Shown: positions 24,130 through 35,704 of the stretch, one piece after another
How the letters are laid out: the number at the start of each line of letters is the position of its first letter
Numbering within the stretch: position 1 is the first letter of the stretch
Assembly (NCBI GenBank): GCA_944990035.1
Contig: CALYLX010000073.1
Coordinates: 40,302-104,301 of the forward strand
Reading direction: 5' to 3'
Source: Clitopilus passeckerianus
Lineage: Eukaryota > Basidiomycota > Agaricomycetes > Agaricales > Entolomataceae
Length of the DNA: 64,000 bases
The notes under the pieces: generated by a model
Databases searched by the model: none
What the model was told of the DNA's origin: nothing
Seen by the model: only the letters and a program-made list of their open reading frames with translations
Translations under genes and position numbers: made by a program

Positions 24130-24819
24130 TCAATCAAAGTACCGACTTGGGCGAATATTCCAAGGGTTCTTTGCGTATATGCCGAGATGTGTATACACGT
24201 CGAGCTTGAATCCAATCTTCCATTTGACCCCGGCACCCAACCTAAGAGCTTCCCTGACTCTCCCAACTTCCTCCTCGTCCCGATAGTTGTCGACGTAGAC
24301 GCATATAACATGCGATTGTCCCTCCTGCTGAGGAGATACCTTCGCAGAGCCCTTCCTCAGCTCCAAACAAACCACTCGAACGATCTTCGCCCAAAGTCTG
24401 TCGATATGACTCGGGTCGGTGTAAATAAGCCATTTGCCGGATAGTACACCATACTGAGCAGCTATCGAGTCAACGGATTCCACAGTGACGGTTTCTGAGG
24501 CTTTCAGGGCCTCAAATGAAGCTGCAAGTCCAGCCAGGTCTGGCACGGGCCGATTGTGTCCGCCACGATCGAGGGCGATCCAGTTGCAGTAAAGAACCGG
24601 TGTGATGCTTGGTGGCCATCGAGAAAGATATTGCCGTATGTTCCACATGTTGGAATTGTGATCGTCAAAGACGTTTACGATAAGGGACGACGAGCCTTCT
24701 TTGACCACTTCGTGGGGAGACGGTGGGGCAACTGTGATCGTGTTCTGGGGGCTCTCGGGGTTCTGGCCAGTGTTTTGAGCGGGGCTCTCGTCAACATCCA
24801 TAGAAATATCGTCACTCAT
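24130..24819 (-). CDS. Bles03/DUF1917-like protein (eIF4E-like fold)
   Basis: A single-exon gene of 229 residues. After a disordered acidic leader (about residues 1-45), it has NMWNIRQYLSRWPPSI, a GKWLIYTDPSHIDRLWAKIV block, then HVICVYVDNYRDEEEVGRVR and LGIYAKNPWNIRPSRY at the end. This order, in particular a tryptophan-rich cap-binding-like core and a C-terminal block with a lysine/asparagine and WNIRPS, is what I know from the Bles03 (human C11orf68) family, whose fold resembles eIF4E. Function is not established. The ATG is the first in frame and upstream sequence is out of frame. Confidence 0.72.
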   Translation of the reverse strand: MSDDISMDVDESPAQNTGQNPESPQNTITVAPPSPHEVVKEGSSSLIVNVFDDHNSNMWNIRQYLSRWPPSITPVLYCNWIALDRGGHNRPVPDLAGLAASFEALKASETVTVESVDSIAAQYGVLSGKWLIYTDPSHIDRLWAKIVRVVCLELRKGSAKVSPQQEGQSHVICVYVDNYRDEEEVGRVREALRLGAGVKWKIGFKLDVYTHLGIYAKNPWNIRPSRYFD

Positions 24820-25560
24820 GATAAAAGATCTTTTGATAATGTGGATTGGAGCGTAAACGCGTTCCTATCGTTTGGTTGTCCATTTGGCTTTGCGAATCGC
24901 GTTGTCTTCCCGTCACATACCTTGTCACGCATTTCGCGCGACTTGCCTTCTGCGTTAACTTGTCCCCAAATCCTGTCGTTCCCGCCTCCAGGAGATCAGC
25001 GAGAGCCTTTTGGCCACTTCTGTGGGCGCGTTTAATCCCAGTATTCGCTGGCCAATCCAGTGGCCATGAACGAACCCCTAGCAGACGAGTTTTCGTAGGC
25101 CCGTGTCTAAGGACAAGCTCAGCGAGACTACGTCACTGCGAAAACAAAGGCTAGCCGGCTGATGTTGCTTAAGAATGCAAGTGTAAGTAGCATTGACTGA
25201 ACTAGACTGGCAATTGAGGATGCTGACCGTTTTGAAGACTTCAATGCATCTCAGTTATTCCCGTCTGAGCGTCATGTTGATGGCCAAAGCTCTCAGGATC
25301 AGTGGCACACGGAAGGTTTCCAGCGTCCTCCGTGCTTTTATAATACCATCCGTCGATGCAGTTGATGACTACGAACCTACCCGACGTAGCGCGCAGATAT
25401 GAAGCCCTTCATCTGCTTACTTATCCCGGCCAACATCTAAATGGGGCCTTCGTCGTGCCATAGGAATCGAAACATACCCGCGATCACCGCATACGCGCTC
25501 GAGGGAATTATCTATATATTCAATGACTTCCGGCTTCATTAGCCCTCAAGAATTGTGAAA
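24820..25560. other. Intergenic region between divergent genes
   Basis: It separates the Bles03-like gene from the carboxylesterase and must contain both promoters. Overlapping short ORFs here look random. The TATA-like element at 25513 is the only feature noted. Confidence 0.5.
25513..25518 (+). promoter_or_regulatory. TATA-like box of the carboxylesterase
   Basis: TATATA lies about 45 bases before the carboxylesterase ATG on the same strand, a plausible core promoter position. Confidence 0.4.
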
Positions 25561-27913
25561 ATGACAGCGAAAGTCAGTTTACTGGTTTGCGCTGTGGCAG
25601 TAGTGACAGCTTTAGGCTGTGAGCCACAAACCGCCCTCGCACCGGCAGCCTCTATCATCGACCTAGGATATGCCAAGTATCAAGGTTCATACAATGCCAC
25701 GAGCGGTGTAACCAGTTTTCTTGGAATCCGATACGCAGCTCCGCCCACCGGTAAGCGTTGTTTTCTCCTGGAGAGGAAATTAGCTCGTCAACTCCAATCC
25801 CTTAGGTGATTTGCGCTGGAGGGAGCCTCAAACCCCAGCATACACATCAGAAATCCAGAAAGCAGATGCATATGGCAACGTATGCTATTACTCTGGGCCA
25901 GGCGCTGCATCATCAACGCCGTTCAGAGAGGAGAAGCTCGCCACGCCAGAGGATGGAGTAACATTTGGGGCAGCTTCGCCTTCTGAAGATTGCCTATTCC
26001 TCAAGTATGTCGCCAGTTTTATAGTGGTTATAGCCCAACAGCTCATTGTATACAAAGTGTTTGGACCCCAACAGAAGACAGTCTAAGGCCCACTGACCCT
26101 CTCCCAGTGGTGTTCTGGATCCACGGGTAAGTATAGCAGGACCGACCTTTCATAGATCCTCATTTAATAGTGTGTAGAGGGGGATACGTTATTGGGGACG
26201 CGACGGGCTACGCAGGGACAGACCTTCTTGCCACATCTCAGAACAAAGTGGTTGTTGTCACTATCCAATATCGACTTGGCGTCTTTGGCTTCTTAGCCGG
26301 AAGCGAGATCAAGAATCATGGTGCTCTGAACGCAGGGCTGCGTAAGTCGTTTCAACTGTTCAAAGTAGGTTCTGACTGCTGACACGCCCGTCTGGTGCAA
26401 TACAGTCGATCAACAATATGCTTTGCGCTGGGTTCAAGAACACGTACGATTTTCTTATGACTCTCATTTACTTGTCTAACTGCCTTGATAGATTCACAAG
26501 TTCGGAGGAGATCCAAACCGTGTAACGATCTGGGGCGAGTCAGCAGGTGTGCATTTACACGAGATATCTGCCCGCTCGCAGTCTAACAAATTTGGTTATT
26601 CAGGCGCTGGCTCTGTTCTTCAGCATATTGTCGCTAACGGAGGGAAAACCACACCTCCGTTATTCCATAGTGCCATCTCCAGCTCCTCGTTCTTGCCGTC
26701 CCAGTACGCATACGATGACAGGATATCGGAGGTGGGCGCAAGAATCCTACTCAGGCGTTCACGGCACTGATCCTCTGCTTAGATGATTTATACGGAGACA
26801 TTAGAAGAGACTGGGTGAGTTTCCATTCCAACAGCTTCTTTATTATCCTGTGACTGAATTGTTGCAAAGTTGCTCAAATGCTGCGAGCACTGTAGAATGT
26901 TTGCGTCAAACCGATACCTCTGTCTTGCAAGCAGCCAACATCAGAATTAGTGTTAGTGGGTTCTTTGGGACCTTCGTGTTCGTTCCCGTCGTAGATGGCG
27001 ATTTGATCCAACAACGGCCGAGCGAGGCGTTGAAGCAGCGAAAGGTCAACGGGGTCAGTTCGGATATCAACGCAAAGTTGGTTGACGCTGACGATGTTAT
27101 AGAAAGCATTCATGGCGCTCACAAACGTCAACGAAGGCGGCATTTTCGTCGACCCTAACACCCCGGAGGACGTGGATATTGTCAACTACGTCTCTCGGCT
27201 ATTCCCCCGTTTCAATGACGGAGATGCCGAGGCCGCCGCTGCACAGTACGAAGGTGTTGGCACCCAGCAATCTCAACCAGCTTCTATCATGGGCGAGGGT
27301 GAGTTTGCCTACTCTAACGTTTTCATTTCTAATCGGTCTTCCAGCAATCTTCATCTGTCCAACCTACTACCTTCTGGATGCTTTTGGTGGCCATGGTTTC
27401 AAGGTAAATTTCGCCTTTATGTTAATCTGATGGGGTTACTGATCACGTATATGCCAGGGCGAGTTTGCTATTCCTCCAGCCGGCCATGGAAACGACGTTG
27501 TGTATTACTGGCCATCGTAAGTAATCAGCGCCTGTGCTGTATCACAAGAAGTTTCTGACTACATATTCACCAATCAGCCTTGACGTCCCAATCTTTCCTC
27601 GCCCCGACAACGCCGATCCGGCCTTTAGGAAGGCTTTCGCACAATCATTCATCGATTTCGCTATCTCACAGGACCCGAATGTCAAACTCGATCCCGATGT
27701 GATTACGCCTAGCTGGAACAAATGGGAAGGAAAGACAGAAATGCTCTTCAACCAGACTGAGGCGGGAGAGGCAGATATTCGGACTGTCAAGACCTCTTCC
27801 AGCCTACTTTCTCGGTGCAGGCGAGTACTTCTATATTAAGTTAACGCGCAAGCACCTTCCTGACTGTCTGCTTCAGATTCTGGGAAAGCGTCAGTTCCGC
27901 CTCTGGGCAATAG
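25561..27913 (+). CDS. Secreted type B carboxylesterase/lipase
   Basis: An alpha/beta-hydrolase of the carboxylesterase B (cholinesterase/Candida-lipase) family that cleaves carboxylic esters. Fourteen exons (25561-25750, 25806-26004, 26058-26126, 26178-26341, 26406-26443, 26492-26546, 26604-26731, 26783-26814, 26870-27053, 27103-27298, 27345-27403, 27458-27516, 27578-27820, 27877-27913) give 550 residues. A signal peptide is visible (VSLLVCAVAVVTALGC). Key blocks are SFLGIRYAAPP, SEDCLFLNVWTP, VVFWIHGGG (oxyanion hole), the nucleophile elbow WGESAG across the 26546 junction, and GHGNDVVYYWPS, whose His is the likely triad member. The last intron uses a GC donor (27821), which joins SRC to RFWES, a typical family end. 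Substrate is unknown. Confidence 0.88.
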
Positions 27914-28357
27914 AAGCATCTCTTCGTTTAAAGGCGCCGTGTTATAGTTTAGATGTACAGTCAATGAATCTCAACTCTTCTGATTCTTTGATGTGAGCGA
28001 TCAATGAGGTTGCCCTCCATTTTGAGTTGAAGCAGAGGGAAAGGGTATAAATCGGGAAACGACAGGGGGAAAGTAGACAGAAAAGGGAAAGGACGCTGGG
28101 GAGGTTTCGCATGCTGAGAGACTTGAGGGGAAAATGTCTGATAAAACAATATATAATACAGGAGCAGGCAATGAAAAAGAAAGAATAGATAACACAAAAT
28201 AAAACGGAACATCGGCAGTACACAAACCCTGACTTGCACTTGGATGGCCTGCACCAGGGAAGTATACAAGCCACGGAGCTGGGACAGACATGTGTAGCGG
28301 CAAGAGATGAAAAGCAAGAAGAGCGCGAGAGCCTGCAGCCTGATGGGTGGAACCAGA
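27914..28357. other. Intergenic region between convergent genes
   Basis: It holds the 3' ends of the carboxylesterase and of the minus-strand thioredoxin-fold gene. Long minus-strand frames here are hydrophobic shadows of purine-rich sequence and were not accepted. Confidence 0.5.
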
Positions 28358-29364
28358 TTAAGCTGCAGCGCAAAGATCCACAGCTCCAACGGGTGCAGGA
28401 GCAGAGCAGGAGAATTCTTTGGGGTCCGCAAGGCGTCGGAAGATCTACGAAAGAAATGGAACACGGCCCAGGGTCAGGTTGTGTGTGATGTGCGCCTATA
28501 GTGAAGTGGACGCTATGATGGAACTGACTCACCTGGATGAAGACATCAGAGCATTGACCGCCGCTGACAGCCCATCTTCCGTCGACGATAGTGACAGGGA
28601 CACCAGTAATACCTGCTTTTCTGGCTTTTTCGCACTTGCTGTTGATCTCGTCCTCGAGTTCCTTAGAGTTAAGGAATGCGATCGCCTGGTAAGGATCAAG
28701 TGCCTTAGAAATGAGGCCATCGAGCGATAAGATGGCTCACGTACCTCTTCTTTTGTCATCATCTTGGCGGCAGCGGCGATATCAGCCAAAACTTCGACCT
28801 CGGAGATGTCCTTGCCTTCTTCGAGGTTAGCCTTGAAGATTCGGCAGAGGACGGGAAGCTGGAGGCGCTGGCCGCCAATCTTGTATGCCTTGACGGCTAG
28901 ACGATGAGCGCGAGTGGACTGCGCCATTGGGCCTCGAAATCCACTGAAGGGGATGCACGGGACTGCACGTGAGCATTGGGCATAAATAGCTAGCCAACCA
29001 GGAAACGTACATTGGTATGCCTTTCTCTTTGGCCCATTTAGCGATGGTGCTTTCAACAGCGCTGAACTTGTCTCGTCCGTATTTGTTTACGTAGAAGGTC
29101 TCCTTATCCATCTTGCTTTGGGGTGGTGTGTCATCGGATAGACATTCCGTAGGGACAAGGCGGAATGGCATATGTTCCAGCTCAAAAGACAAGGGCAGAT
29201 GCAGGGTGTCTTGACAGTACGAGATGGCACTCAACAATTCATGTTGGCCGATGCAGCAGTTTGCGCAAACCTTGACTGAATATTGATGAGTCGAACCTGG
29301 AAAAGCAATGATTCGAACGTACGAAATCGTTGACTACAGTCAACTTGACAACTCGATTAGCCAT
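28358..29364 (-). CDS. DsbA/FrnE-like thioredoxin-fold protein
   Basis: Exons 29364-29323, 29270-29011, 28943-28745, 28685-28533 and 28444-28358 give 246 residues. The start MANRVVKLTVVNDF is followed by CANCCIG, a CxxC active-site motif at the place where FrnE/2-hydroxychromene isomerase-like DsbA proteins have CPWCY. Further family marks are the FELEHMPFRL strand, GPMAQSTRAHRLAVKAY, the helical region ending KMMTKEE, and the cis-proline loop AGITGVPVTIVDGRWAVSGG. It probably acts as a thiol oxidoreductase or glutathione-linked isomerase. No export signal is visible, so it is likely cytosolic. The tail is Cys- and Ala-rich and may be a lineage addition. Confidence 0.8.
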
Positions 29365-30584
29365 ATTCGAGGTTCTATAAGCCGTTATTTGTATGAGAAA
29401 TAAGGCGCTATCGGTAGTTCTTGCAGGACGTTGCTCGTGGCGGGCGGAATGGCTGTCGTGGATGATAATTAATATCACAGAGCGATGGGACTAATAAGCA
29501 TGGAATCCGCTGACTGAGCCTCCTTACAGAGCCTTCGGGATCTCCTAATGCTGGTCCGGCCATTCAGTTTCCATGTCACACCTGTCACAACTTTGCCCCT
29601 TTACGCTCCCCTCATCCCGCCGGAGCAAAAAAAAAATTGTCCAGGAAATGGACACTTGTCAGCAGCGAACCTGACTAAACGGTGGATAGAGAGCCAATTC
29701 TACATCCATACCACGTTTTAACGGGCAAGGCGACTCCACTCTGGATCTCCGTGACATAAAATTTTGACAAAAAAACATACGCTCATGGTCAGTATTTTGA
29801 TGAAAAGAGACAAAAGGAGATTCGCGAATATTGCTCTTACTGATCTAAACCCGATGTGACCTCAGCCAGATCTGGTCTGTGAGAGTACAAAGTCGACATT
29901 TGGACATTACATGGTGCTGATGGCTATCAGATAGCCCAACGGCTGCCGCAAGCGCGCTCGAACGAGGAAACTATCAAGGATGAAGATCAAGCCTGCATCA
30001 TGGGATGGGGGCACGCGCAACATGACTGTGAACTGATTTGACAATCCGTGTGTATTTTCCTGTAGAGTCCTCTCAAATCGCATTGACGTCGAGGATTGAT
30101 TGCGAACTTTCTGAGAGAATGCTGCTTCGGTACCGAAACGACACCTCTAAGGAACCAAGGGAGCTGCTCCCCAGGTCCCTCGATGAGACACAGTGGAGAA
30201 ATACCCCTGTTGACCTTCTTAGAGTCTTACAGCCGTCGCGTTCTCCAATAGTCAGGGTAAATCCTCCCGAGATAGGCAGAATACCTGCCAGTGTTGCGAT
30301 CAGCGGACAGCGCAAGCACTGACAAACGCCTGAGACAGCCGGCAGCAGATTTGAGCAGAGAAATATCAAAAGAAACACCTTCGTCCCTGGTCAGGAGACA
30401 AAGGCGAAAGAGATTGGTCAGGAATGACCTTGAAGTCAAAATTTTTGTCGATCTTGGTTACCATCTTTGGTAATACCTTCCTGGTGCTGAGATCAGCTAA
30501 TCGGAAATCCGTGTTTTCTGCTTACGCTGACATCCTCCAAGCGGCCTCTTGAGCGGCCTCGCACTGAACTCTAAAAAGGTCCTA
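29365..30584. other. Intergenic region between divergent genes
   Basis: More than 1 kb with a poly-A tract near 29629 and short ORFs on both strands around 30.0-30.4 kb. Neither strand shows a recognisable domain or consistent splice pattern. I see no gene. Confidence 0.45.
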
Positions 30585-31920
30585 ATGAAGGGCCAAAAAT
30601 ATACGTTTGACGTCCGTCCTCAGAGTTTGACTTCACCGTCTGCTGTTGTCCATCTCGAATATGACCTAGAAACTCTGAGCCCACCTCCCTCTGACGGCCC
30701 GGACACGTTTTGTCTGTATCAGTGATACTCATACCAAGAACTCTCCTGTACCTGACGGCGACGTGCTGCTACATGGCGGTGATCTCACAAATGAAGGCAC
30801 CCTCGAAGAATTTGAGAAAACGATGGAATGGCTCTATTCACTTCCGCACAAAATTAAAATGTACGAAACTCTTGTTCTAACTCGTCACTGGGAATGAACG
30901 GATCTGTGAGGCTAGCGTCATTGCAGGCAACCACGATCTGATACTCGATCGTGAATGGTATGCCGAAAACTGGGAAGGCTGGCATAATTTTGAACAGGTG
31001 AGTGGCAACAGCATGAACACCTGGTTGATCGAGAATAGGCTCACTAATCTATTTTCCTGAGTTAGTCATATGACAAAATAATTGGCCTCATGACCGGGGA
31101 GCGAGCCAAACAGGCAGGCATCGTGTATCTAGAAGACACGCAGCATACTTTCCAGACAAAGCCTGGTGGAAGGTCATGGACGGTCCACGGGTCACCTGTA
31201 TGACATGCGCTCCCCACAAGGCATATTTACTGACACCTTGCTGAGTGTTCCTCCTTTTTCTGCGACTGGGCATTCAACTATCGCGAACCCGAGGCCGAAG
31301 GTAACCTTACCGCCTCGTAATCAATCATGACCAACCCTCCCACAGAAATCATCTCAAAAATTCCGGATGTGGATATTTTGTACGGTGGTATCACTGCTTG
31401 AGACACACTCTTACTCATGCACCTGTCATTTGACCGCAGAATTACTCATGGACCTGCACGCGAAATATTCGACCGCACGAATCAAGGCATTTTGACCGGA
31501 TGCATGCCATTGCGTAGGCGATTGGCGGAGATGCATCCAAGGTTGCACCTGGCTGGACATATTCACGAAGCACACGGTGCTCACATTCATCGGTGGATGC
31601 AGGATGAAAAAGGGCAGTACCACCCTCCCACCGCACAGAATGACAATGATGACGACTCTGACGAGTCGGAGGGAGAAGCTGAAGCGGCTAGAAAGGGCAT
31701 TGGAGCACCCTCTGCCTCGCAAGATGATTCAGCCAACTCGGCTATGGATACCTCATGGTCGGAAATAGCAGAAAGCACTGTCTTTGTAAATGCTGCCAAT
31801 TCTCCGCTGGGTCGACATAGTTGGAGAATTATATCCGGAGCAATAGACCCAGATGACAAACGAAGGGTGCCCTGTGGTGGTCCCGGATTCCAAGCCGTGA
31901 TTGTAGACCTAAAGGATTAG
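30585..31920 (+). CDS. Calcineurin-like metallophosphoesterase with probable frameshift
   Basis: The metallophosphoesterase metal ligands are all present: SDTH near 30725, HGGDL near 30776, GNHD near 30929, THGP near 31444, and GHIHEAHG near 31557. Exons after the first are clear: 30916-30997, 31066-31197, 31246-31300, 31346-31379, 31440-31920. The first exon (30585-30860) reads well from MKGQKYTFDV to SPPPSDGPDT, but the continuation RFVCISDTH lies in another frame. The shift falls around 30700-30712 and equals one extra or two missing bases. An intron 30636-30690 with a weak GTTTGA donor would also restore the frame, at the cost of the HLEYD segment usual in this family. About 353 residues. 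A Glu/Asp-rich insert (near 31640) separates the GHIH motif from the C-terminus. Intact gene, pseudogene and assembly error are all possible. Confidence 0.7.
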
Positions 31921-32166
31921 GGGATTTATCCGTGTGGTGTGTCTGTTGTCTTGGTCAGGCAGTATCTCATTAGTAACTCGTGTGGCCTCGTTTCACAGTG
32001 GCTGGAAAATACTATCTGTGGTGCAGCTCCTTACTATGTGGAATGCTGTTTCTATCGTACAGAATGGAATGTATTCTATGACCACAAAAAATAGAGCTGT
32101 CTATGGATATGCAGAAGCAACAGAAGGTCCACAGAACGTAAATAGGTATAAACACGTAAAGTAGCT

Positions 32167-33678
32167 CTACTCTTCATATGCAAACTGTTCATCATCGGGG
32201 TCCTGATAAGCTAAACCAGGTGGCCATTGTGGCATCTCATCCCAATTGACAAGAGGTACTGCGTCTTTGACCACATCCCAATAATCCGGTTTTGCGCGTA
32301 GAACCGTCCGACTTCGGCGGTCTAGAGCAAGTGTGCCCAAAGGCAACTTGCTAGCTTGCCGGCGGAGCACCATGATGCAAAACTCCAACGCATCCCGCAT
32401 TTCGAGTTCGCGTTGGTGAAAGATTTCGAGTTTGGGCCATGCAGGTTGTTCAAGGGTTATGTATGGTGCTCCGTCGTATACGGCACGATCGAAGCCGTCT
32501 GGATCCACTTGCTTGAGAATGCTGTAGAGTACTCGGGTGTCCCCATCGACTGTGAGAGAAGTGACTCCTGGCATTGTTTGAACCAGGTTCAATATCTCGG
32601 TATCGTCGAAATAGCAAGAGAGTAAAGTTAAGGATTTGACCGTAGGAAGCTCAACGGAGTCAAACGAGTCCATCTCTTGCAATGTGAGGGATTCCAGGTT
32701 CGGTAAAGTCATGAACGACATTAGACGCTGACATGATGTCGCCCGTCCTCGCACGCGTAAGGAGACGAGTGTTGGCAGAGTGGTTGGGCTTGGGAATTGG
32801 AAGGGGTCCCGCAACAGCTGCACGCTAACACCACTGATCGATAGATTCTTAATGCATGGCAGAGCAGCTAATGTTGACTGGAACTGGGCCTGGGTTAAGA
32901 TGTTCTTGGGTAGGGCGTCGATATGGAGTGTCTCCACGCCACTAAACGGGGGAAGAAGATGCCCAAACGCCATCCCGCTTAGCCGAAGGAAGGAGAGTGC
33001 AGGAGCACCTTGTGTAAGAATGCGTGGACAGGATTCGGGGTAGAGTGTTCGGGGTGAATCCGTTTCTATAGACGAGCCAATAAAAATGGAGAGATGCTCC
33101 AAAACTGGCGTGGATAGGGGCTGTATGGAATCTAGTAAAGCGTTGCGGTTCGCTTCCTGAAGTGGAGGGAGGGAGATCGAAATGTGATGCCAACGAAGCG
33201 CGTGAGGCGTAATGGCTCGAATGAAGTGCTGAAGCGCGGTAGGATCCAACATCCCAATGGATATGATGAGGGGGCAGTCCCCAGAGCGCGCAATATACGC
33301 ATTCAATCTGTTCAGTTCCCTGTTTCGCCTTGTGGACTGTGATGTCACTATGATATTCATCGTATTCCACAGCAAATGCGTACTGAAAGCGACTTTCCGC
33401 CAATGTGAGGAAACGTGCGAGAACACAACTTCGGAGGCTAATTGTGAGTTCGATTTCGTAGAAATCCAAGTGCCTTTGAATGCGTAAAATATGCTTGAGA
33501 GTAGTTCATTTGGCAGCTTCGCTGCTGGCGCGGTTGAATTGAGAAGCCTGGCATGTGTGGCTGAACAGAGTGCGAGTTCTTCTTCAACCTTTCGAACTTC
33601 TTCCAAAAGGGCAGCCTTTCTTTCCTTCAAGTGACTGATGTGACTTGAAGACTGAGCCAGCAAGTCCTGCATAGACAT
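32167..33678 (-). CDS. F-box protein with N-terminal coiled coil
   Basis: A single-exon gene of 503 residues. Residues 10-45 form a coiled coil (HLKERKAALLEEVRKVEEEL). An F-box follows at about 53-105: KLPNELLSSIFYAF, then VSSHWRKVAFSTHLLW. The rest has leucine-rich-like irregular repeats (SLRVRG, LPNLESLTLQEM, TVKSLTLLSC, GVTSLTVDG), as is usual for the large mushroom F-box family. Such proteins link substrates to SCF ubiquitin ligases through Skp1. The substrate is unknown. The start is the first ATG and is followed at once by a second (MSM). Confidence 0.85.
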   Translation of the reverse strand: MSMQDLLAQSSSHISHLKERKAALLEEVRKVEEELALCSATHARLLNSTAPAAKLPNELLSSIFYAFKGTWISTKSNSQLASEVVFSHVSSHWRKVAFSTHLLWNTMNIIVTSQSTRRNRELNRLNAYIARSGDCPLIISIGMLDPTALQHFIRAITPHALRWHHISISLPPLQEANRNALLDSIQPLSTPVLEHLSIFIGSSIETDSPRTLYPESCPRILTQGAPALSFLRLSGMAFGHLLPPFSGVETLHIDALPKNILTQAQFQSTLAALPCIKNLSISGVSVQLLRDPFQFPSPTTLPTLVSLRVRGRATSCQRLMSFMTLPNLESLTLQEMDSFDSVELPTVKSLTLLSCYFDDTEILNLVQTMPGVTSLTVDGDTRVLYSILKQVDPDGFDRAVYDGAPYITLEQPAWPKLEIFHQRELEMRDALEFCIMVLRRQASKLPLGTLALDRRSRTVLRAKPDYWDVVKDAVPLVNWDEMPQWPPGLAYQDPDDEQFAYEE

Positions 33679-33851
33679 GAGGGTAGGAGGCCTTGGCCAT
33701 CGAGGTCGCGGCCAGATGCTCGTTCAAAGGACGTTTGTTTGGGTCGAAGGACTTTGCCAACAGTGCATTCTGTCAGCTACCGGCCGGAGACCCGGCGTGC
33801 TCAAGGATCCTCAATCACAAGATAATAGATATATATACATTATGACATGAA

Positions 33852-35704
33852 CTAGAATATTGGAGGATCGAATATTCCAATAGTTATGGGTTTGCTTTTC
33901 TTGTATAAAAGGGCACCTTCTCTGGGCATGACAAAGGATTCACTATAGTTTGGAACCAAGCATCTAAACGGCTCTACAATTTTCACAACGCGAAGAAAGA
34001 ACGTTTTCTGTCCCAATTTGCCACGTTGTGGTGCCTCTTCTAACCGTACTAGGCATTTGCCTGACGGGATAAGCAAGCATTGTGAGCAAGGAGGTTATAC
34101 CTCGATTAAAACGCACGTACCTGTGTAGGGTTTATCTTCAGGACTACTCTGTCGAAAGTTTCCCGTGATGGATGTGTTCCGAGCAGTATGGATCATGGGT
34201 GGATTCGTACCTACAAAGTGAATGGTTCGGCGTACACTCCGGGAGTAGTCGAGAAGAAACGGTTGATTGGTATCAAAAATCCGCACAGTTGATTTATAGT
34301 ATCCACCTGAAAGCGGGGACCTTTGTAGAAGTTGCTTGGTTAGATGGATATCCTCGGGAGATAGGAGGCCATCTTCCAGAAGCTGTGTCAGCAAGGGTTG
34401 GAATGTGGAATATTGCACCAAGGTTAGGAGCGTTAAAGCCCAAGGAGTCGACCCATCACGGTCGACAAGGTCTTTGCCACTAAGCATGGCTTTCTGGGGC
34501 GACTCGGAATCTTTAGCCAGCCGAAAGCGTATTTCGCCAGATATAGGGGGTAGCTGTGGGTTGCGATAGTAGTAGAAGAACCCGACACTATTTGGGGGAA
34601 AGGCTTGAATGCCAGAATATGTGAAAGAACAAGTTCCGGTGGAAGTATTTATTCGAGAGCGCCTATACCCGCTTAAATCTCGAATATCGGTTGGCCTGAC
34701 GCGAGACAAGTCCAGCGTGGACAACGATGTTATGACTGGAGTTCTTTCGAATTTACGCTCCGGCAGGACTCCTTTTTGGTTGGGGAGTACTCGCCAAGAA
34801 AGATGCTTTCCATCGCATGAAAGGAGAGAGTCCTTTCTGGGAAACGATACACTGGTTGGAGCGCCGGTTTGTGCGACTGGCGAGATGATGTCCAGCACAC
34901 GGACGTGGCATTTGATCGATCCTGTGTGTGTTCTCCGGAAAGTGGCTGGCTCAAAGCGAACCAAGCACTTGCCTAAAACCATAATTGTCTTCAGATTCTC
35001 TGTGTAAGTAGTGAGCTGGGACACGTACCTGTGTAACCGGTCTCCTTCAGTTGAGGAGTAATCATCGGCGAGCGCCGTTTTATGGTAAAGAGCGCTTCCT
35101 TGTCGGTGTCGCAGACATATACCTGGAGGTGTATGTCACTCAAATCGAGTTCAAACGGATCCGTCATCGAGGAAAGAACTGGGTTTTGTGATAAAGCATT
35201 ATTCGCCCGTTGAATATCACTATTACGGATGAGGTTCTTGCAAAACCGAACGTCCTGTTCAGATATGAGTCCGTCCGCGAGTAATTGAAGCAGGAACGAT
35301 GCACGAGTTATGAAGGAGGCGAGGATATTCATGGTCCATATGCGGGTATAGTGACCTTTTTGGTAGGTTAAGTCTTTGCCAGCCTGAAAATCTGCAATTG
35401 TTGGGCCATCTGCGAGGCGAAATCGGATGGAAGCGCTGATTAAGGGCTGTTTAGGTTCTCGATGGAAGTAAAGAAAGCCCCGGCATTTATCGGGAAAGCG
35501 ATAGAGTGGCTTGTGGTGGTGCTGAATGGGTACAGGAGCGCCTTCGTGGTTTGAAAACCCAATATAGAACTGGGAAGTATTCGAGAGGTCGATATAATCC
35601 GTAGTTTGCACCTTTTCTGGATCCAGTGTGGTCAGAGTAGCACATTGTAAGATTCCCAACGCGCGTGAGTAGACGGTAGGAGGTTTATGGCATATAACGT
35701 CCAT
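33852..35704 (-). CDS. Unknown mushroom protein with internal tandem duplication
   Basis: Exons 35704-35029, 34972-34121 and 34060-33852 give 578 residues without stops. The protein consists of two copies of one unit. Each has a TLD..V..TD..DLS start, a GF-YY-R/HREP block followed by PLIS/PPIS and IRFRLA, a GKDL turn, a QLL-DGL-S-ED/QD helix, and an end in YTG. It then crosses an intron in phase 1 to KCLVR(F/L)E and a beta-rich segment. Both introns lie at the same YTG/KCLVR position, so the duplication included the intron. I recall related hypothetical proteins with the RFRLA block in agaric genomes but know no function. No signal peptide or membrane segment is visible. Confidence 0.72.

Noticed and set aside
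27942..28532. 196-codon minus-strand ORF with hydrophobic segments
   Set aside because: Its 3' part lies downstream of the thioredoxin-fold gene in another frame, and the hydrophobic character comes from a purine-rich opposite strand.
30038..30378. Overlapping ORFs on both strands as a small membrane-protein gene
   Set aside because: Neither has a supported start, continuation or domain. The hydrophobic stretch is short and isolated.
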